Of a stretch of 50,833 nucleotides of DNA, positions 16,588-25,846 are shown piece after piece. The notes under the pieces were generated by a model. That model was not told where the DNA came from. It ran no database searches and was given only the letters and a program-made list of their open reading frames with translations. Position numbers and translations under genes: made by a program. The first letter of the stretch is position 1; the number at the start of each line of letters is the position of its first letter. This DNA comes from Clostridiales bacterium (GTDB lineage Bacteria > Bacillota > Clostridia > Oscillospirales > CAG-272). The stretch is from the NCBI GenBank assembly GCA_016282315.1, contig JAEEKG010000014.1, positions 1 to 50,833 of the forward strand. The letters are read 5' to 3'.

Positions 16588-17664
16588 ATGAAAAAGCTTA
16601 GAACAGGAATTATAGGTGCAACAGGAATGGTTGGACAAAGGTTTTTAACCATCTTGCAAAACCATCCGTATTTTGAAGTCACTGAACTTATGGCGAGCAG
16701 CAGGTGTGCCGGACTGACATATGAAAAAGCCGTAGAAGGAAGATGGAAACTTGACGAGCGCATCCCTGAAAAGTACCAAACCATGATTGTCGGTGATGCA
16801 TCAAATGTTGATTATTACAAAGACAGAGTAGATATCGTTTTTTGTGCAGTCAATATGGAAAAAGATAAGATAGTTGAATTGGAAGAAAACTATGCCAGAC
16901 ACGAGATTGTAGTAGTGTCAAACAATTCAGCTAACAGATATAAAGATGATGTGCCTATGGTTATTCCGGAAATTAACCCAGACCATCTTAGCGTAATTGA
17001 TGAACAAAAAAAGAGACTGGGAACAAAGAGAGGTTTTATAGCAGTAAAACCGAATTGTTCAATTCAGACATTTGTTCCTATGATTACACCTTTGCTCAAA
17101 TTCAATCCTACAGAGATTCTGGTGACGACATACCAAGCAATTTCAGGTGCAGGAAAAACCTTTAAAGAATGGCCTGAAATGGTAGGCAATGTAATTCCGT
17201 TTATTTCAGGTGAAGAGGAAAAAACAGAAAAAGAACCATTGAAGATTTGGGGAAGTGTAAAAGACGGAAAGATAGTACCGGCAGTTTACCCTAATATAAC
17301 TTCGCAATGTGTAAGAATTCCCGTTTCCGATGGTCACACGGCAGCTGTTTTTGTAAAATTTGAGAATAAACCGTCTAAAGAAGAAATCATAAAAGAGTGG
17401 AAAGATTATAAAGGTTTGCCTCAGACTTTGCTCTTGCCAAGTGCTCCAAAGCAGTTTATAACATATTTTGAAGAGGATAACAGACCTCAGGTATCTCTTG
17501 ACAAAGATTTGTATAATGGTATGGGTATTTCAGCCGGAAGGTTAAGAGAAGACAGAATATTTGATTACAAATTCATAGGGCTGGCTCACAATACTTTAAG
17601 AGGTGCAGCAGGAGGCGCTGTATTAATAGCTGAATTGTTGTACAAAAAAGGATATTTGAGCTGA
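16588..17664 (+). CDS. asd: Aspartate-semialdehyde dehydrogenase, archaeal/fungal-type sequence
   Basis: 358 residues. Rossmann motif GIIGATGMVGQRF, then HPYFEVTELMASSR, the active-site Cys in KPNCSIQ, AISGAGKTF, the CVRIPVSDGHTA segment and a closing LRGAAGGAVLIAELL. It reduces aspartyl phosphate to aspartate semialdehyde with NADPH. The N-terminal third (GMVGQRF, NHPYFE) looks like the archaeal/fungal ASADH branch rather than the E. coli type. Last gene of the lysine operon, 7 nt after lysA and followed by a strong terminator. Confidence 0.93.
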   Translation: MKKLRTGIIGATGMVGQRFLTILQNHPYFEVTELMASSRCAGLTYEKAVEGRWKLDERIPEKYQTMIVGDASNVDYYKDRVDIVFCAVNMEKDKIVELEENYARHEIVVVSNNSANRYKDDVPMVIPEINPDHLSVIDEQKKRLGTKRGFIAVKPNCSIQTFVPMITPLLKFNPTEILVTTYQAISGAGKTFKEWPEMVGNVIPFISGEEEKTEKEPLKIWGSVKDGKIVPAVYPNITSQCVRIPVSDGHTAAVFVKFENKPSKEEIIKEWKDYKGLPQTLLLPSAPKQFITYFEEDNRPQVSLDKDLYNGMGISAGRLREDRIFDYKFIGLAHNTLRGAAGGAVLIAELLYKKGYLS

Positions 17665-17688
17665 TTACAAGTTTAGTTGAATAAAAAT

Positions 17689-17737
17689 GTGAGTGTATTT
17701 TGACAAAAACAATTGTTAATTGCACTCACCTTTTTTT
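17689..17737 (+). terminator. Terminator of the lysine operon
   Basis: Long stem GTGAGTGTA / TGCACTCAC (17689-17697 with 17721-17729), extended inward by a TTGACAA / TTGTTAA pairing, followed by CTTTTTTT. Confidence 0.88.
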
Positions 17738-17803
17738 GTGTTATTGTGGAAAGATTTGACGAGATAATGTAAAATATATACTAGAAAAAAGTTGGAGGGG
17801 CAA

Positions 17804-20800
17804 ATGGCAGAAATCAATTGGACCGAGAATCAAAAAAGAGCAATACAAGCGCGTTCATGCAGTATTGCAGTTTCTGCTGCAGCCGGATCGGGAAAGACAG
17901 CAGTTCTCACAAATAGGATTATTGAGAGAATAAAAGCAGGCGGAGATATTAAAACAATGCTGGTCGTCACCTTTACAAATCCGGCAGCTCAACAGTTGAA
18001 AGATAAAATATCTGATGAATTGAATAATGCTCTCTTTGATAAACAACTGACTCCAAAAGAGAAGAAACACCTGCAAAGACAGCTTATAGCTCTTCCTAAC
18101 GCCACAATTTCAACAATTGATAGTTTTGTAATCGGATTAGTCAGAGATAACTTTTCTGAAGCCGGAATCCCCGTGGGGTCAGGAGTGATGGATGAAGCAG
18201 AAAAGAAACAACTTGAAACCGATGTTGCTGACATGCTTATCCAGGACTACTATGAAGAAAAAATAACAAGTGAAGACAGAAAAATAGATGATTTTGATTC
18301 TTTTGTCAATGTCTTTGGAGATCCGTTAAAACCTTCAGTTCTGGCAGAGAATATAATCAGTTTGAAAAACTATTATGATACACAGCCACACCCATATGAT
18401 AGTATTCTGGGAGAAAATGAAGATGGTGTTTTTGAAGAATCTTCTTTTGGAAAAATACTATTCAATTACACTAAATCCATGTTCGAATATTATTCTGAGC
18501 TGTTTAAGATTGCTTCAGAAGAATATGACATGGATGGTGAAACCAAAAACTCCGAATTGTTTGTTGGTATAAAAGACTTCTGCGACAAAGTTCTTGATGC
18601 TTTAAAGAATAAAGATGCATATAGTTCAGTCAAGGAGTTATTGTCTGATTATTCAAACAAAACAATCAGTAAATCAGGTTCGCTGTATCATGATTATTTC
18701 AAAAACAAAAAAAGTGATTTGAAATCTGACATTGATTCATTAAAAGAAAAATATTATTGCTATACTGAAGACGATATAAACACAATAAACGAAAAAATAG
18801 TAATTCAAAGAAACAATCTCGTTGCATTCTTAAAAGAATTTGACGAAAGATTAAGCAAACAAAAAGCACTGAAAAGAATGTACAGTTTCAATGACTACGA
18901 AAGACTGTGCTTAAAGATTCTGACTGAGTTTGATTTGAAGACACCATCAATTTTGAGTGCAAGACTCAGATCATACTATACCGAAATATATATAGATGAA
19001 TACCAGGACACAAATAGCTTACAAGACAAAATCTTTAGTTTGCTATCTAGAAAAGACAATCTTTTCACTGTAGGTGACATTAAGCAAAGTATATACAGAT
19101 TTAGAGGGGCTGAACCTTCAATATTTGATAAACAGATCAAAGAAAGAGTTGAATATGACCCTTCTAAACGCATTGAACAAACAAAGATTTATTTGTCAGA
19201 CAATTTCAGATCAACTCAGCAAATAGTTGACGCTGTCAACTGTGTTTTTGAAAACGTTTTGGCAAATGATCCGGTAATAAGCTATGGCGAACAGGATAAG
19301 CTCAGATGCGGGACTCACAAAGAAGGTCCTAAACCTGAAATGCATGTTTTTTGCGACAAAGACCTGGATGCCAGTGGTTTATATGAAAAGGAACTAGAAT
19401 ATATTGCAAAGCGCATAAAAAATGAGATGCGCAATGACAAAGCTCTGAAGTATTCTGATTTTGCAGTTCTTACAAGAAAGAATGATATTTCAAGTTTAGC
19501 TGTAAAAATACTGAATGGATTTGATATTCCGAGTGTAGATAAAAATGAGAAAGAGTTCTTCAATAACCCTGAAGTAATGCTGGTTATAGCTCTTTTGAAA
19601 TGCATAGATAACCCATATAGTGATTTGTATTTAACAGCGACAATGAAAAGTCCTCTGTATGGTTTTTCACTTGATGATCAAATAGGGTTCAGAATGAATC
19701 ACAAAGAAAAACCATTGTATGCCGCTGTGAAGAATTGTTCTGAGTCAGATGACAAATGGAATAAGAAATGCAAAAAATTGATAAGTGATTTGGATTATTA
19801 CAGACCTTTGAGCCGCATAATGTCTTGTTCGGATTTTATAAAGACAATCTTTGAGGGCATGATGCTGACTTCTATAGTGTCAAAATCCGAAGGCATAGAA
19901 AGAGAAGAAGCAGCAAGAGCAAATCTCCTTCAACTATATGATTATGCGCGCATGTTCGATAATAAGAACAGCAAGAGTCTCTATGATTTCTTGACATATG
20001 TAGATGAGCTTGTCAAAGATGATGCGAAAATTGACATGTCAAGATTCAATGCTTTGGATGATGCTGTAGAAATTACAACGATACACAAATCTAAAGGTTT
20101 GCAATACAAATATGTATTTTTGCCTTGTTTTGGTTCATCTTTGAATTCAAGCAATAACAGAAATGCAAATTTCATTAGTTCCAGAAACTTGCCGTTGGTA
20201 GTGATGCCGGTTGAAAATGACGAGAAAATCGATAACATTTTCTACAGGATATCTTCTCTCAATGACAGATTAATGGACAATGATGAAATAATCAGGGTTT
20301 TGTATGTTGCCATGACAAGACCTGAGACAAATTTGATTATTACATCCGCACTGAAAAAGAGCGTTGAAGAAGTAAAGCAATTGTATGATCTGAACTCAGA
20401 CAATTGTCTGGGATTATTTGAAAAAGATAAGGTGACCAATTATTCAAGGTCAAAGTTTAAATCATATTTTGATCTATTGATAAAAGGATTTTCATATAAT
20501 CCAAGTGTTGTGGATTTATATATTGAATCATTTGATGATATTTCATTTGAAGATAGCAATATCACAAAAGTTTCAAAAGAATCTGAAGAAGTTATAGATG
20601 AAGAAACAATCAAAAAGACAATAATAGACAGATTCAATTTTGTATATCCATATGAAGAATTGATTAAGCTGCCAAACAAATTATCTGTATCAAAGATTTA
20701 TCCGGGAATGCTAGATCAGCCCGAAGATGGTTATACACCTGAACAGCTGAAAATTGAAGAAAAAGAAGATATTAAACGAACTGAAATAGTTCCAAAATTC

Positions 20801-21391
20801 ATTTCAGATGAAGAAGAAATATCTCCCAGAGAACAGGGAATTGCTGTTCACTTGTTCATGCAGTTTTTTGATTTGGAAAATGTATTTGCAAATGGTATTG
20901 ATGCAGAAATGGATAGATTATTAAAAGAGAAATTCATTTATGAAGAGACGTACAGAATAATCAAATATCCGTGGAACAAGAAAAAAATAGAGAACTTTTT
21001 CAAGAGTTCTCTTGGCAAGGAAATGAGAAATGCAAAGACATTGGTAAGAGAGAGAAGATTCAATCTGAATTTCCCCGCAGAATTGTTCTCATCAGACAAA
21101 GAAAGAGTAGAACAAATAAAAGGAGTTCCGCTGCTCATTCAAGGTGTCATAGACTGTATGTACATCAACGAAAATGACGAATTAATTCTTGTTGATTACA
21201 AGACAGACCATTTCAAAAAGGATGTAGATAGAAAAACAATCGAAGATACTTTGAAGCAAAGATATTCTAACCAATTGATGTATTATACATATGCAGCTCG
21301 AAAACTGATGAACAAAGAAGAGGCTCATGTGAGGTTGTATTCTTTTGCAATTGATGATATTATAGAGCTCGATAGGAAGGAAGTGTTGTGA
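17804..21391 (+). CDS. addA: ATP-dependent helicase/nuclease subunit A (AddA)
   Basis: 1,195 residues from the ATG at 17804 (GGAGGGG 4 nt upstream; the TTG at 17792 overlaps that site). UvrD-like superfamily 1 helicase: NWTENQKRAIQA, Walker A AAAGSGKTAVLTNRI, VVTFTNPAAQQLKDKI, YIDEYQDTN (Walker B), VGDIKQSIYRFRGAEP, DNFRST, TIHKSKGLQY and VLYVAMTRPE. A RecB-like nuclease domain near the C-terminus contains GVIDCMYINENDELILVDYKTD. AddAB processes double-strand breaks before RecA loading. The partner addB, usually the adjacent upstream gene, is absent: upstream is the terminated lysine operon. Confidence 0.93.
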   Translation: MAEINWTENQKRAIQARSCSIAVSAAAGSGKTAVLTNRIIERIKAGGDIKTMLVVTFTNPAAQQLKDKISDELNNALFDKQLTPKEKKHLQRQLIALPNATISTIDSFVIGLVRDNFSEAGIPVGSGVMDEAEKKQLETDVADMLIQDYYEEKITSEDRKIDDFDSFVNVFGDPLKPSVLAENIISLKNYYDTQPHPYDSILGENEDGVFEESSFGKILFNYTKSMFEYYSELFKIASEEYDMDGETKNSELFVGIKDFCDKVLDALKNKDAYSSVKELLSDYSNKTISKSGSLYHDYFKNKKSDLKSDIDSLKEKYYCYTEDDINTINEKIVIQRNNLVAFLKEFDERLSKQKALKRMYSFNDYERLCLKILTEFDLKTPSILSARLRSYYTEIYIDEYQDTNSLQDKIFSLLSRKDNLFTVGDIKQSIYRFRGAEPSIFDKQIKERVEYDPSKRIEQTKIYLSDNFRSTQQIVDAVNCVFENVLANDPVISYGEQDKLRCGTHKEGPKPEMHVFCDKDLDASGLYEKELEYIAKRIKNEMRNDKALKYSDFAVLTRKNDISSLAVKILNGFDIPSVDKNEKEFFNNPEVMLVIALLKCIDNPYSDLYLTATMKSPLYGFSLDDQIGFRMNHKEKPLYAAVKNCSESDDKWNKKCKKLISDLDYYRPLSRIMSCSDFIKTIFEGMMLTSIVSKSEGIEREEAARANLLQLYDYARMFDNKNSKSLYDFLTYVDELVKDDAKIDMSRFNALDDAVEITTIHKSKGLQYKYVFLPCFGSSLNSSNNRNANFISSRNLPLVVMPVENDEKIDNIFYRISSLNDRLMDNDEIIRVLYVAMTRPETNLIITSALKKSVEEVKQLYDLNSDNCLGLFEKDKVTNYSRSKFKSYFDLLIKGFSYNPSVVDLYIESFDDISFEDSNITKVSKESEEVIDEETIKKTIIDRFNFVYPYEELIKLPNKLSVSKIYPGMLDQPEDGYTPEQLKIEEKEDIKRTEIVPKFISDEEEISPREQGIAVHLFMQFFDLENVFANGIDAEMDRLLKEKFIYEETYRIIKYPWNKKKIENFFKSSLGKEMRNAKTLVRERRFNLNFPAELFSSDKERVEQIKGVPLLIQGVIDCMYINENDELILVDYKTDHFKKDVDRKTIEDTLKQRYSNQLMYYTYAARKLMNKEEAHVRLYSFAIDDIIELDRKEVL

Positions 21392-21394
21392 TAT

Positions 21395-21949
21395 ATGGGT
21401 AAACAAAAAACAAAATATGGCTATACTCCTCAAAAAGTGGACTATAAAGTGTTCATTTTTGCATTGATCCCGTTGGCTTCTGCATTTTTATATGTATTGT
21501 CATTGGCTTTGATGTGGACGGTAGATTTTCCCGGAACAAAAATACCGCTTCTTTATCCTATGGATTTCTTTTCAATTGTAGGTCTTTTGGTATATTTAGG
21601 CTACATGTTCTTATGGGGCTGGATAGGAACAAGATGTGCAAAATCCGGAATAGTATTTTGGAAGTTGCTTATAGGAGTTAATATTGTTCCTATACTCGCC
21701 GCTTTGCTATATTACGTAGGATTGATAATACAAGGATCCGAAGGTATTAAAGACAGTATATTCGAAGTAATAGGTGCATCCAGTTGTGGTTTTGCTTCAT
21801 ATACGGGAACAATGCTTTACTACATAGTGAGTGTGGAATTCATAAACTACATCGAAGTTGGTTTGGATTTAGCATTTATGCTGGGCGTTTTTGCTATAGG
21901 ATACAGTATTGGAGTGTCCAAAAAGAAAACAACCAAAAACAGCAAATAA
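21395..21949 (+). CDS. Polytopic membrane protein, unknown
   Basis: 184 residues with four or five hydrophobic segments: about 20-42, 58-80, 90-112, 125-148 and 150-172. The N-terminal tail is basic (MGKQKTKYGYTPQ) and the C-terminus ends with a Lys-rich tail, suggesting both ends are cytosolic if the TM number is even. I do not recognise the family. It begins 4 nt after addA and shares its transcript, up to the terminator at 21965; no functional link to DNA repair is evident. Confidence 0.75.
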   Translation: MGKQKTKYGYTPQKVDYKVFIFALIPLASAFLYVLSLALMWTVDFPGTKIPLLYPMDFFSIVGLLVYLGYMFLWGWIGTRCAKSGIVFWKLLIGVNIVPILAALLYYVGLIIQGSEGIKDSIFEVIGASSCGFASYTGTMLYYIVSVEFINYIEVGLDLAFMLGVFAIGYSIGVSKKKTTKNSK

Positions 21950-21964
21950 CATTCAATAATATGG

Positions 21965-21995
21965 ACAGGGAATGCAACATTGCATTCCCTGTTTT
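21965..21995 (+). terminator. Terminator of addA operon
   Basis: Perfect 12-bp stem ACAGGGAATGCA / TGCATTCCCTGT with an ACAT loop, followed by TTTCG. The T-run is short. Confidence 0.8.
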
Positions 21996-22003
21996 CGTAT
22001 AAG

Positions 22004-22034
22004 AAAAAATGGTGTAGCCCGGTTGGGCTACACC
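22004..22034 (-). terminator. Terminator of nifJ
   Basis: Minus-strand stem GGTGTAGCCC / GGGCTACACC with a 4-nt loop, followed by ATTTTTTC. It lies back to back with the plus-strand terminator of the converging operon. Confidence 0.88.
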
Positions 22035-22065
22035 GTCATTTTAAATGCATCAAGAAATATTGGTA

Positions 22066-25000
22066 TTATTCATGTGCAGGCTCATATGTCTCTTTAAGTT
22101 TAAGGAGATGAGCATATTTTTCTTTAGCAGCTTTTGAAGCTTCATTGAAGAGTTTTTCAGCTCTTTCAGGGAATGAAGCAAGCAATCTGCTATATCTTGT
22201 TTCGCTCTCAATGAACTGGATGTAATCCTCTGATGGTTCTTTAGAATCGATTGTAAGAGGATTCTTTCCTTCAGCAGCAAGAGCAGGGTTGAATCTGAAT
22301 GTGTGCCAATAACCAGCGTTAACGGCTCTCTTCATTTCTGACTGGCAGTTAACCATTCCGCCCTTTAATCCGTGCATTTCACATGGAGCATAACCGATAA
22401 TCAATGATGGTCCATTGTAAGCTTCAGCTTCTGTGATAGCCTTAAGTGTCTGAGCCATGTCATAGCCCATAGCAACCTGTGCTACGTATACATAACCATA
22501 ACTCATAGCTATTTCAGCAAGATTCTTCTTCTTGATAGCCTTACCAGCTGCAGCAAACTGAGCAACCTGGCCAATCTGAGAAGCTTTAGAAGCTTGACCG
22601 CCTGTATTTGAATATACTTCAGTATCAAATACGAATACATTTACATTTTCGCCAGATGCGAGAACGTGGTCAAGTCCACCGAAACCGATGTCATAAGCCC
22701 AACCGTCTCCACCGAAGAGCCAAACTGTCTTTTTAGCGAGCATGTCTTTTTCAGCAACCAATTCTTTTGCAAGTTTAGCTGCTTCGCCTTTGAGTTCCTT
22801 GGATGTGCAAGCAGCAGCAAGTGCCTGTCCTGTTACATCAGATTCTTTAGCATCTTCTTTAGCAGCAAGCCATGCTTCAGCAGCAGCTTTAACTTCAGCT
22901 GTAACACCTTCAGCATCTTTCAATGCTTCAACTTTGTGTGCTATTGCATTTCTTCTTGTGCTGTAAGCAACTTTCATACCAAGACCATGTTCAGCGTTAT
23001 CTTCAAACAGTGAGTTGCCCCAAGCCGGACCTCTGCCTGATGTGATATTTACTGTGTATGGTGTAGAAGGAGCAGAGCCACCCCAAATTGAAGAACAACC
23101 TGTAGCGTTGGAAATATACATTCTTTCGCCTAACAATTGTGTTACAAGACGTGCATAAGAAGTTTCAGCACAACCTGCGCATGAGCCTGAGAACTCAAGT
23201 AGTGGTTGATTGAACTGGCTTCCTTTTACTGTATTGTCAGCAAATGGGAGGTCTTTCTTTGCAATATTCTGTACGCAATAATTGAATGGGAGTTGCTGAT
23301 CTTTCTGAGATTCCATAGCAACCATTTCAAGAGCTCTCTTTTCAGGCTTTGTAGGACAAGCTGAAACGCAGAGAGTACAACCCATACAGTCATATGGAGA
23401 AACAGCAATTGTGAATTTATAATCTTCACAACCTTTTCCTGTCATCTTAGCTGTAAACTTTGTATTTGCCGGAGCTGCAGCAGCTTCTTCAGCTGTAAGA
23501 GCAAATGGTCTGATTGCAGCGTGTGGACATACAAATGAACACTGGTTACACTGGATACAATTTTCTGGATGCCATACCGGAACAGAAACAGCTACGCCGC
23601 GTTTTTCATAAGCTGCAGCGCCCTGAGGATACTGTCCGTCTTCGAGTCCGAGGAATGCAGATACAGGAAGTGAATCGCCTTGCATCTTGCAAACAGGAGT
23701 TGCGATTTCATTAACGAATTTAACCAAATCTTTTCTTGGTCCTGTTGCTTTTTCACTCTTCTTCTTGTCAGATACGGTCTTCCAACTATCCGGAACTTTA
23801 ACTTTTACAAGTGCATCTACACCGGCATCGATAGCTTTGTAGTTCATTTCAACTACAGCGTCGCCCTTCTTGCCGTAAGATTTCTTAGCCATGTACTTCA
23901 TGTAGTTAACAGCATCTTCTGTAGGAATGATGTTAGCGAGTTTGAAGAATGCAGACTGAAGAATTGTGTTTGTACGTTTTCCAAGTCCGAGTTCGATAGC
24001 TTTGTCTATAGCATTAACTGTATAGAATTTAACTTTGTTGTTTGCGATGTAGTTCTTAACTGATGCTGGGAGATGTTTGTCAAGTTCTTTTTCATCCCAC
24101 TGGCAGTTGAGAAGGAATGTGCCGCCCGGTTTAACGTCTTCTACCATCTTATATCCTTTTTCAAGGTAAGCAGGGCAGTGGCAAGCAACGAAATCAGCTT
24201 TATTGATATAGTAGCATGATTTGATTGGTTTATCGCCGAATCTCAAGTGGGAAATTGTTACACCACCTGTTTTCTTTGAGTCATACTGGAAGTATGCCTG
24301 AATATATTTATCTGTGTGGTCACCGATAATTTTGATTGAACTCTTGTTGGCAGAAACTGTACCATCTGCGCCGAGTCCCCAGAATTTACAAGAAACAGTT
24401 CCTTTTGGTGAAGTATCCGGAGCTTCTTTTTCTGGAAGTGAGAGATTAGTTACATCATCTACGATGCCAACTGTAAAGTGATCCTTAGGAGCTTTGAGCT
24501 TTAAGTTTGCAAATATAGCAAAGATTGAAGCAGGAGTTGTGTCCTTTGAACCAAGACCATAACGACCGCCGACAACTTTAATCTGTCTGCCTGAATTTGC
24601 AACAGAAGCCATAACATCAAGATAAAGTGGTTCACCGAGTGAGCCAGGCTCTTTTGTTCTGTCAAGAACAGCAATCTTTTTACATGTTGCTGGGATAGCG
24701 GCAAGGAGTTTGTCTGCTCTGAAAGGTCTGTAAAGACGAACTTTAACCAAACCAACTTTTTCACCTTTTGCTGTGAGGTAGTCGATAACTTCTTCAGCAA
24801 CATCGTTAACTGAACCCATAGCTACAACTACGCGTTCTGCGTCGGGTGCACCATAGTAGTTGAACAACTGATAATTTGTTCCGATCTTCTTGTTGATTTT
24901 TTCCATATATTCTTCAACAATTTCCGGAAGTGCATCGTAATAACGGTTGCAAGCTTCTCTGTGCTGGAAGAATATGTCTCCGTTTTCAGCAGAACCACGG

Positions 25001-25644
25001 AGAGCTGGATGCTCAGGATTCAATGCATGAGCACGGAACTCAGCCAAAGCCTTTTTATCTACCATCTTAGCTAAGTCTTCATAATCCCATTCTTCAATTT
25101 TCTGAATTTCGTGGGATGTTCTGAAACCATCAAAGAAGTGAATAAATGGAACTCTTCCTTTAATTGCGCTCAAGTGAGCAACAGCACCAAGATCCATAAC
25201 TTCTTGTGGGTTAGTAGAAGCGAGCATAGCAAAACCTGTTTGACGGCATGCATAAACGTCAGAATGGTCTCCGAAAATGTTAAGTGCGTGTGAAGCAATT
25301 GTACGAGCTGACACATGAATTACACAAGGAAGCAATTCTCCGGCAATCTTGAAAAGATTCGGGATCATAAGGAGAAGACCCTGTGAAGCTGTGTAAGTTG
25401 TTGTTAGTGCGCCTGCAGCAAGTGAGCCGTGAACAGCACCTGCAGCGCCGCCTTCAGATTCCATTTCAACGATGTTAACTTTTTCGCCGAAAATGTTCTT
25501 TAATCCGCTTGCTGACCATGTATCTGTCTGTTCAGCCATTGGACTTGAAGGTGTGATTGGGTAGATGGCAGCAACTTCTGTAAAGGCGTAAGAGACCTTC
25601 GCAGCGGCAGTGTTACCATCCATAGAAAGTTTGTTTCTTGCCAT
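22066..25644 (-). CDS. nifJ: Pyruvate:ferredoxin (flavodoxin) oxidoreductase
   Basis: 1,192 residues, the single-chain PFOR length. In order: the pyruvate-binding domain (AAIYPITPSSPMAE), the CoA/central domain (MGSVNDVAEEVIDYL region), two 4Fe-4S clusters (CIQCNQCSFVCPHAAIRP and CMGCTLCVSACP), then the TPP domain with LEFSGSCAGCAETSYARL, the proximal-cluster Cys residues and GGDGWAYDIGFGG. It decarboxylates pyruvate to acetyl-CoA, CO2 and reduced ferredoxin, the core energy reaction of fermentative anaerobes. The ATG at 25644 has GGAGG 8 nt upstream; the frame is open 45 nt further but without a site. Monocistronic, with a repeat-rich promoter. Confidence 0.97.
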   Translation of the reverse strand: MARNKLSMDGNTAAAKVSYAFTEVAAIYPITPSSPMAEQTDTWSASGLKNIFGEKVNIVEMESEGGAAGAVHGSLAAGALTTTYTASQGLLLMIPNLFKIAGELLPCVIHVSARTIASHALNIFGDHSDVYACRQTGFAMLASTNPQEVMDLGAVAHLSAIKGRVPFIHFFDGFRTSHEIQKIEEWDYEDLAKMVDKKALAEFRAHALNPEHPALRGSAENGDIFFQHREACNRYYDALPEIVEEYMEKINKKIGTNYQLFNYYGAPDAERVVVAMGSVNDVAEEVIDYLTAKGEKVGLVKVRLYRPFRADKLLAAIPATCKKIAVLDRTKEPGSLGEPLYLDVMASVANSGRQIKVVGGRYGLGSKDTTPASIFAIFANLKLKAPKDHFTVGIVDDVTNLSLPEKEAPDTSPKGTVSCKFWGLGADGTVSANKSSIKIIGDHTDKYIQAYFQYDSKKTGGVTISHLRFGDKPIKSCYYINKADFVACHCPAYLEKGYKMVEDVKPGGTFLLNCQWDEKELDKHLPASVKNYIANNKVKFYTVNAIDKAIELGLGKRTNTILQSAFFKLANIIPTEDAVNYMKYMAKKSYGKKGDAVVEMNYKAIDAGVDALVKVKVPDSWKTVSDKKKSEKATGPRKDLVKFVNEIATPVCKMQGDSLPVSAFLGLEDGQYPQGAAAYEKRGVAVSVPVWHPENCIQCNQCSFVCPHAAIRPFALTAEEAAAAPANTKFTAKMTGKGCEDYKFTIAVSPYDCMGCTLCVSACPTKPEKRALEMVAMESQKDQQLPFNYCVQNIAKKDLPFADNTVKGSQFNQPLLEFSGSCAGCAETSYARLVTQLLGERMYISNATGCSSIWGGSAPSTPYTVNITSGRGPAWGNSLFEDNAEHGLGMKVAYSTRRNAIAHKVEALKDAEGVTAEVKAAAEAWLAAKEDAKESDVTGQALAAACTSKELKGEAAKLAKELVAEKDMLAKKTVWLFGGDGWAYDIGFGGLDHVLASGENVNVFVFDTEVYSNTGGQASKASQIGQVAQFAAAGKAIKKKNLAEIAMSYGYVYVAQVAMGYDMAQTLKAITEAEAYNGPSLIIGYAPCEMHGLKGGMVNCQSEMKRAVNAGYWHTFRFNPALAAEGKNPLTIDSKEPSEDYIQFIESETRYSRLLASFPERAEKLFNEASKAAKEKYAHLLKLKETYEPAHE

Positions 25645-25662
25645 GTAATTAACCTCCGAAAA

Positions 25663-25710
25663 AATATCACAATTTATGTGATTTCTCACTAATAATAAAT
25701 AATATCACAA
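25663..25710. repeat. Repeated ATCACA/TGTGAT elements in the nifJ promoter (candidate operator)
   Basis: AATATCACAA occurs twice, exactly, at 25663-25672 and 25701-25710 (38 bp apart). The first copy forms an inverted repeat with TGTGAT at 25677-25682 (ATCACA-N5-TGTGAT). One element overlaps the -10 region and the palindrome lies over the early transcribed region, a repressor-like arrangement. The regulator is unknown. Confidence 0.55.
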
Positions 25711-25727
25711 ATTCATATTTAAGTAAA
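25699..25727 (-). promoter_or_regulatory. Probable promoter of nifJ
   Basis: Minus-strand TTTACT (25722-25727), 17 bp, TATTAT (25699-25704), about 55 bp before the start codon. Confidence 0.5.
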
Positions 25728-25790
25728 TATAAAAATAAGATTCAATAAGTTAATATTGCCTTTCTCAACAACAAGAAGTTATTTGTCGAT

Positions 25791-25830
25791 GAAAAAACAA
25801 CAGCACCATGCTGATGTGCATGGTGCTGTT
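25791..25830 (-). terminator. Terminator of the rpmG-rplA operon
   Basis: Minus-strand perfect 13-bp stem AACAGCACCATGC / GCATGGTGCTGTT with a 6-nt loop, then GTTTTTTC. Confidence 0.92.
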
Positions 25831-25846
25831 ACAAAATATTCAGAAA

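Noticed and set aside
17756..17782. Promoter for addA (TTGACG and TATACT)
   Set aside because: Spacing is only 15 bp, so I did not list it; a promoter is expected here but I cannot place it.
23680..24063. 127-residue plus-strand frame inside nifJ
   Set aside because: Shadow of PFOR; composition typical of antisense frames.
25666..25682. Canonical Crp site at nifJ
   Set aside because: The arms are in the order ATCACA-TGTGAT, the reverse of the TGTGA-TCACA arrangement of Crp sites.
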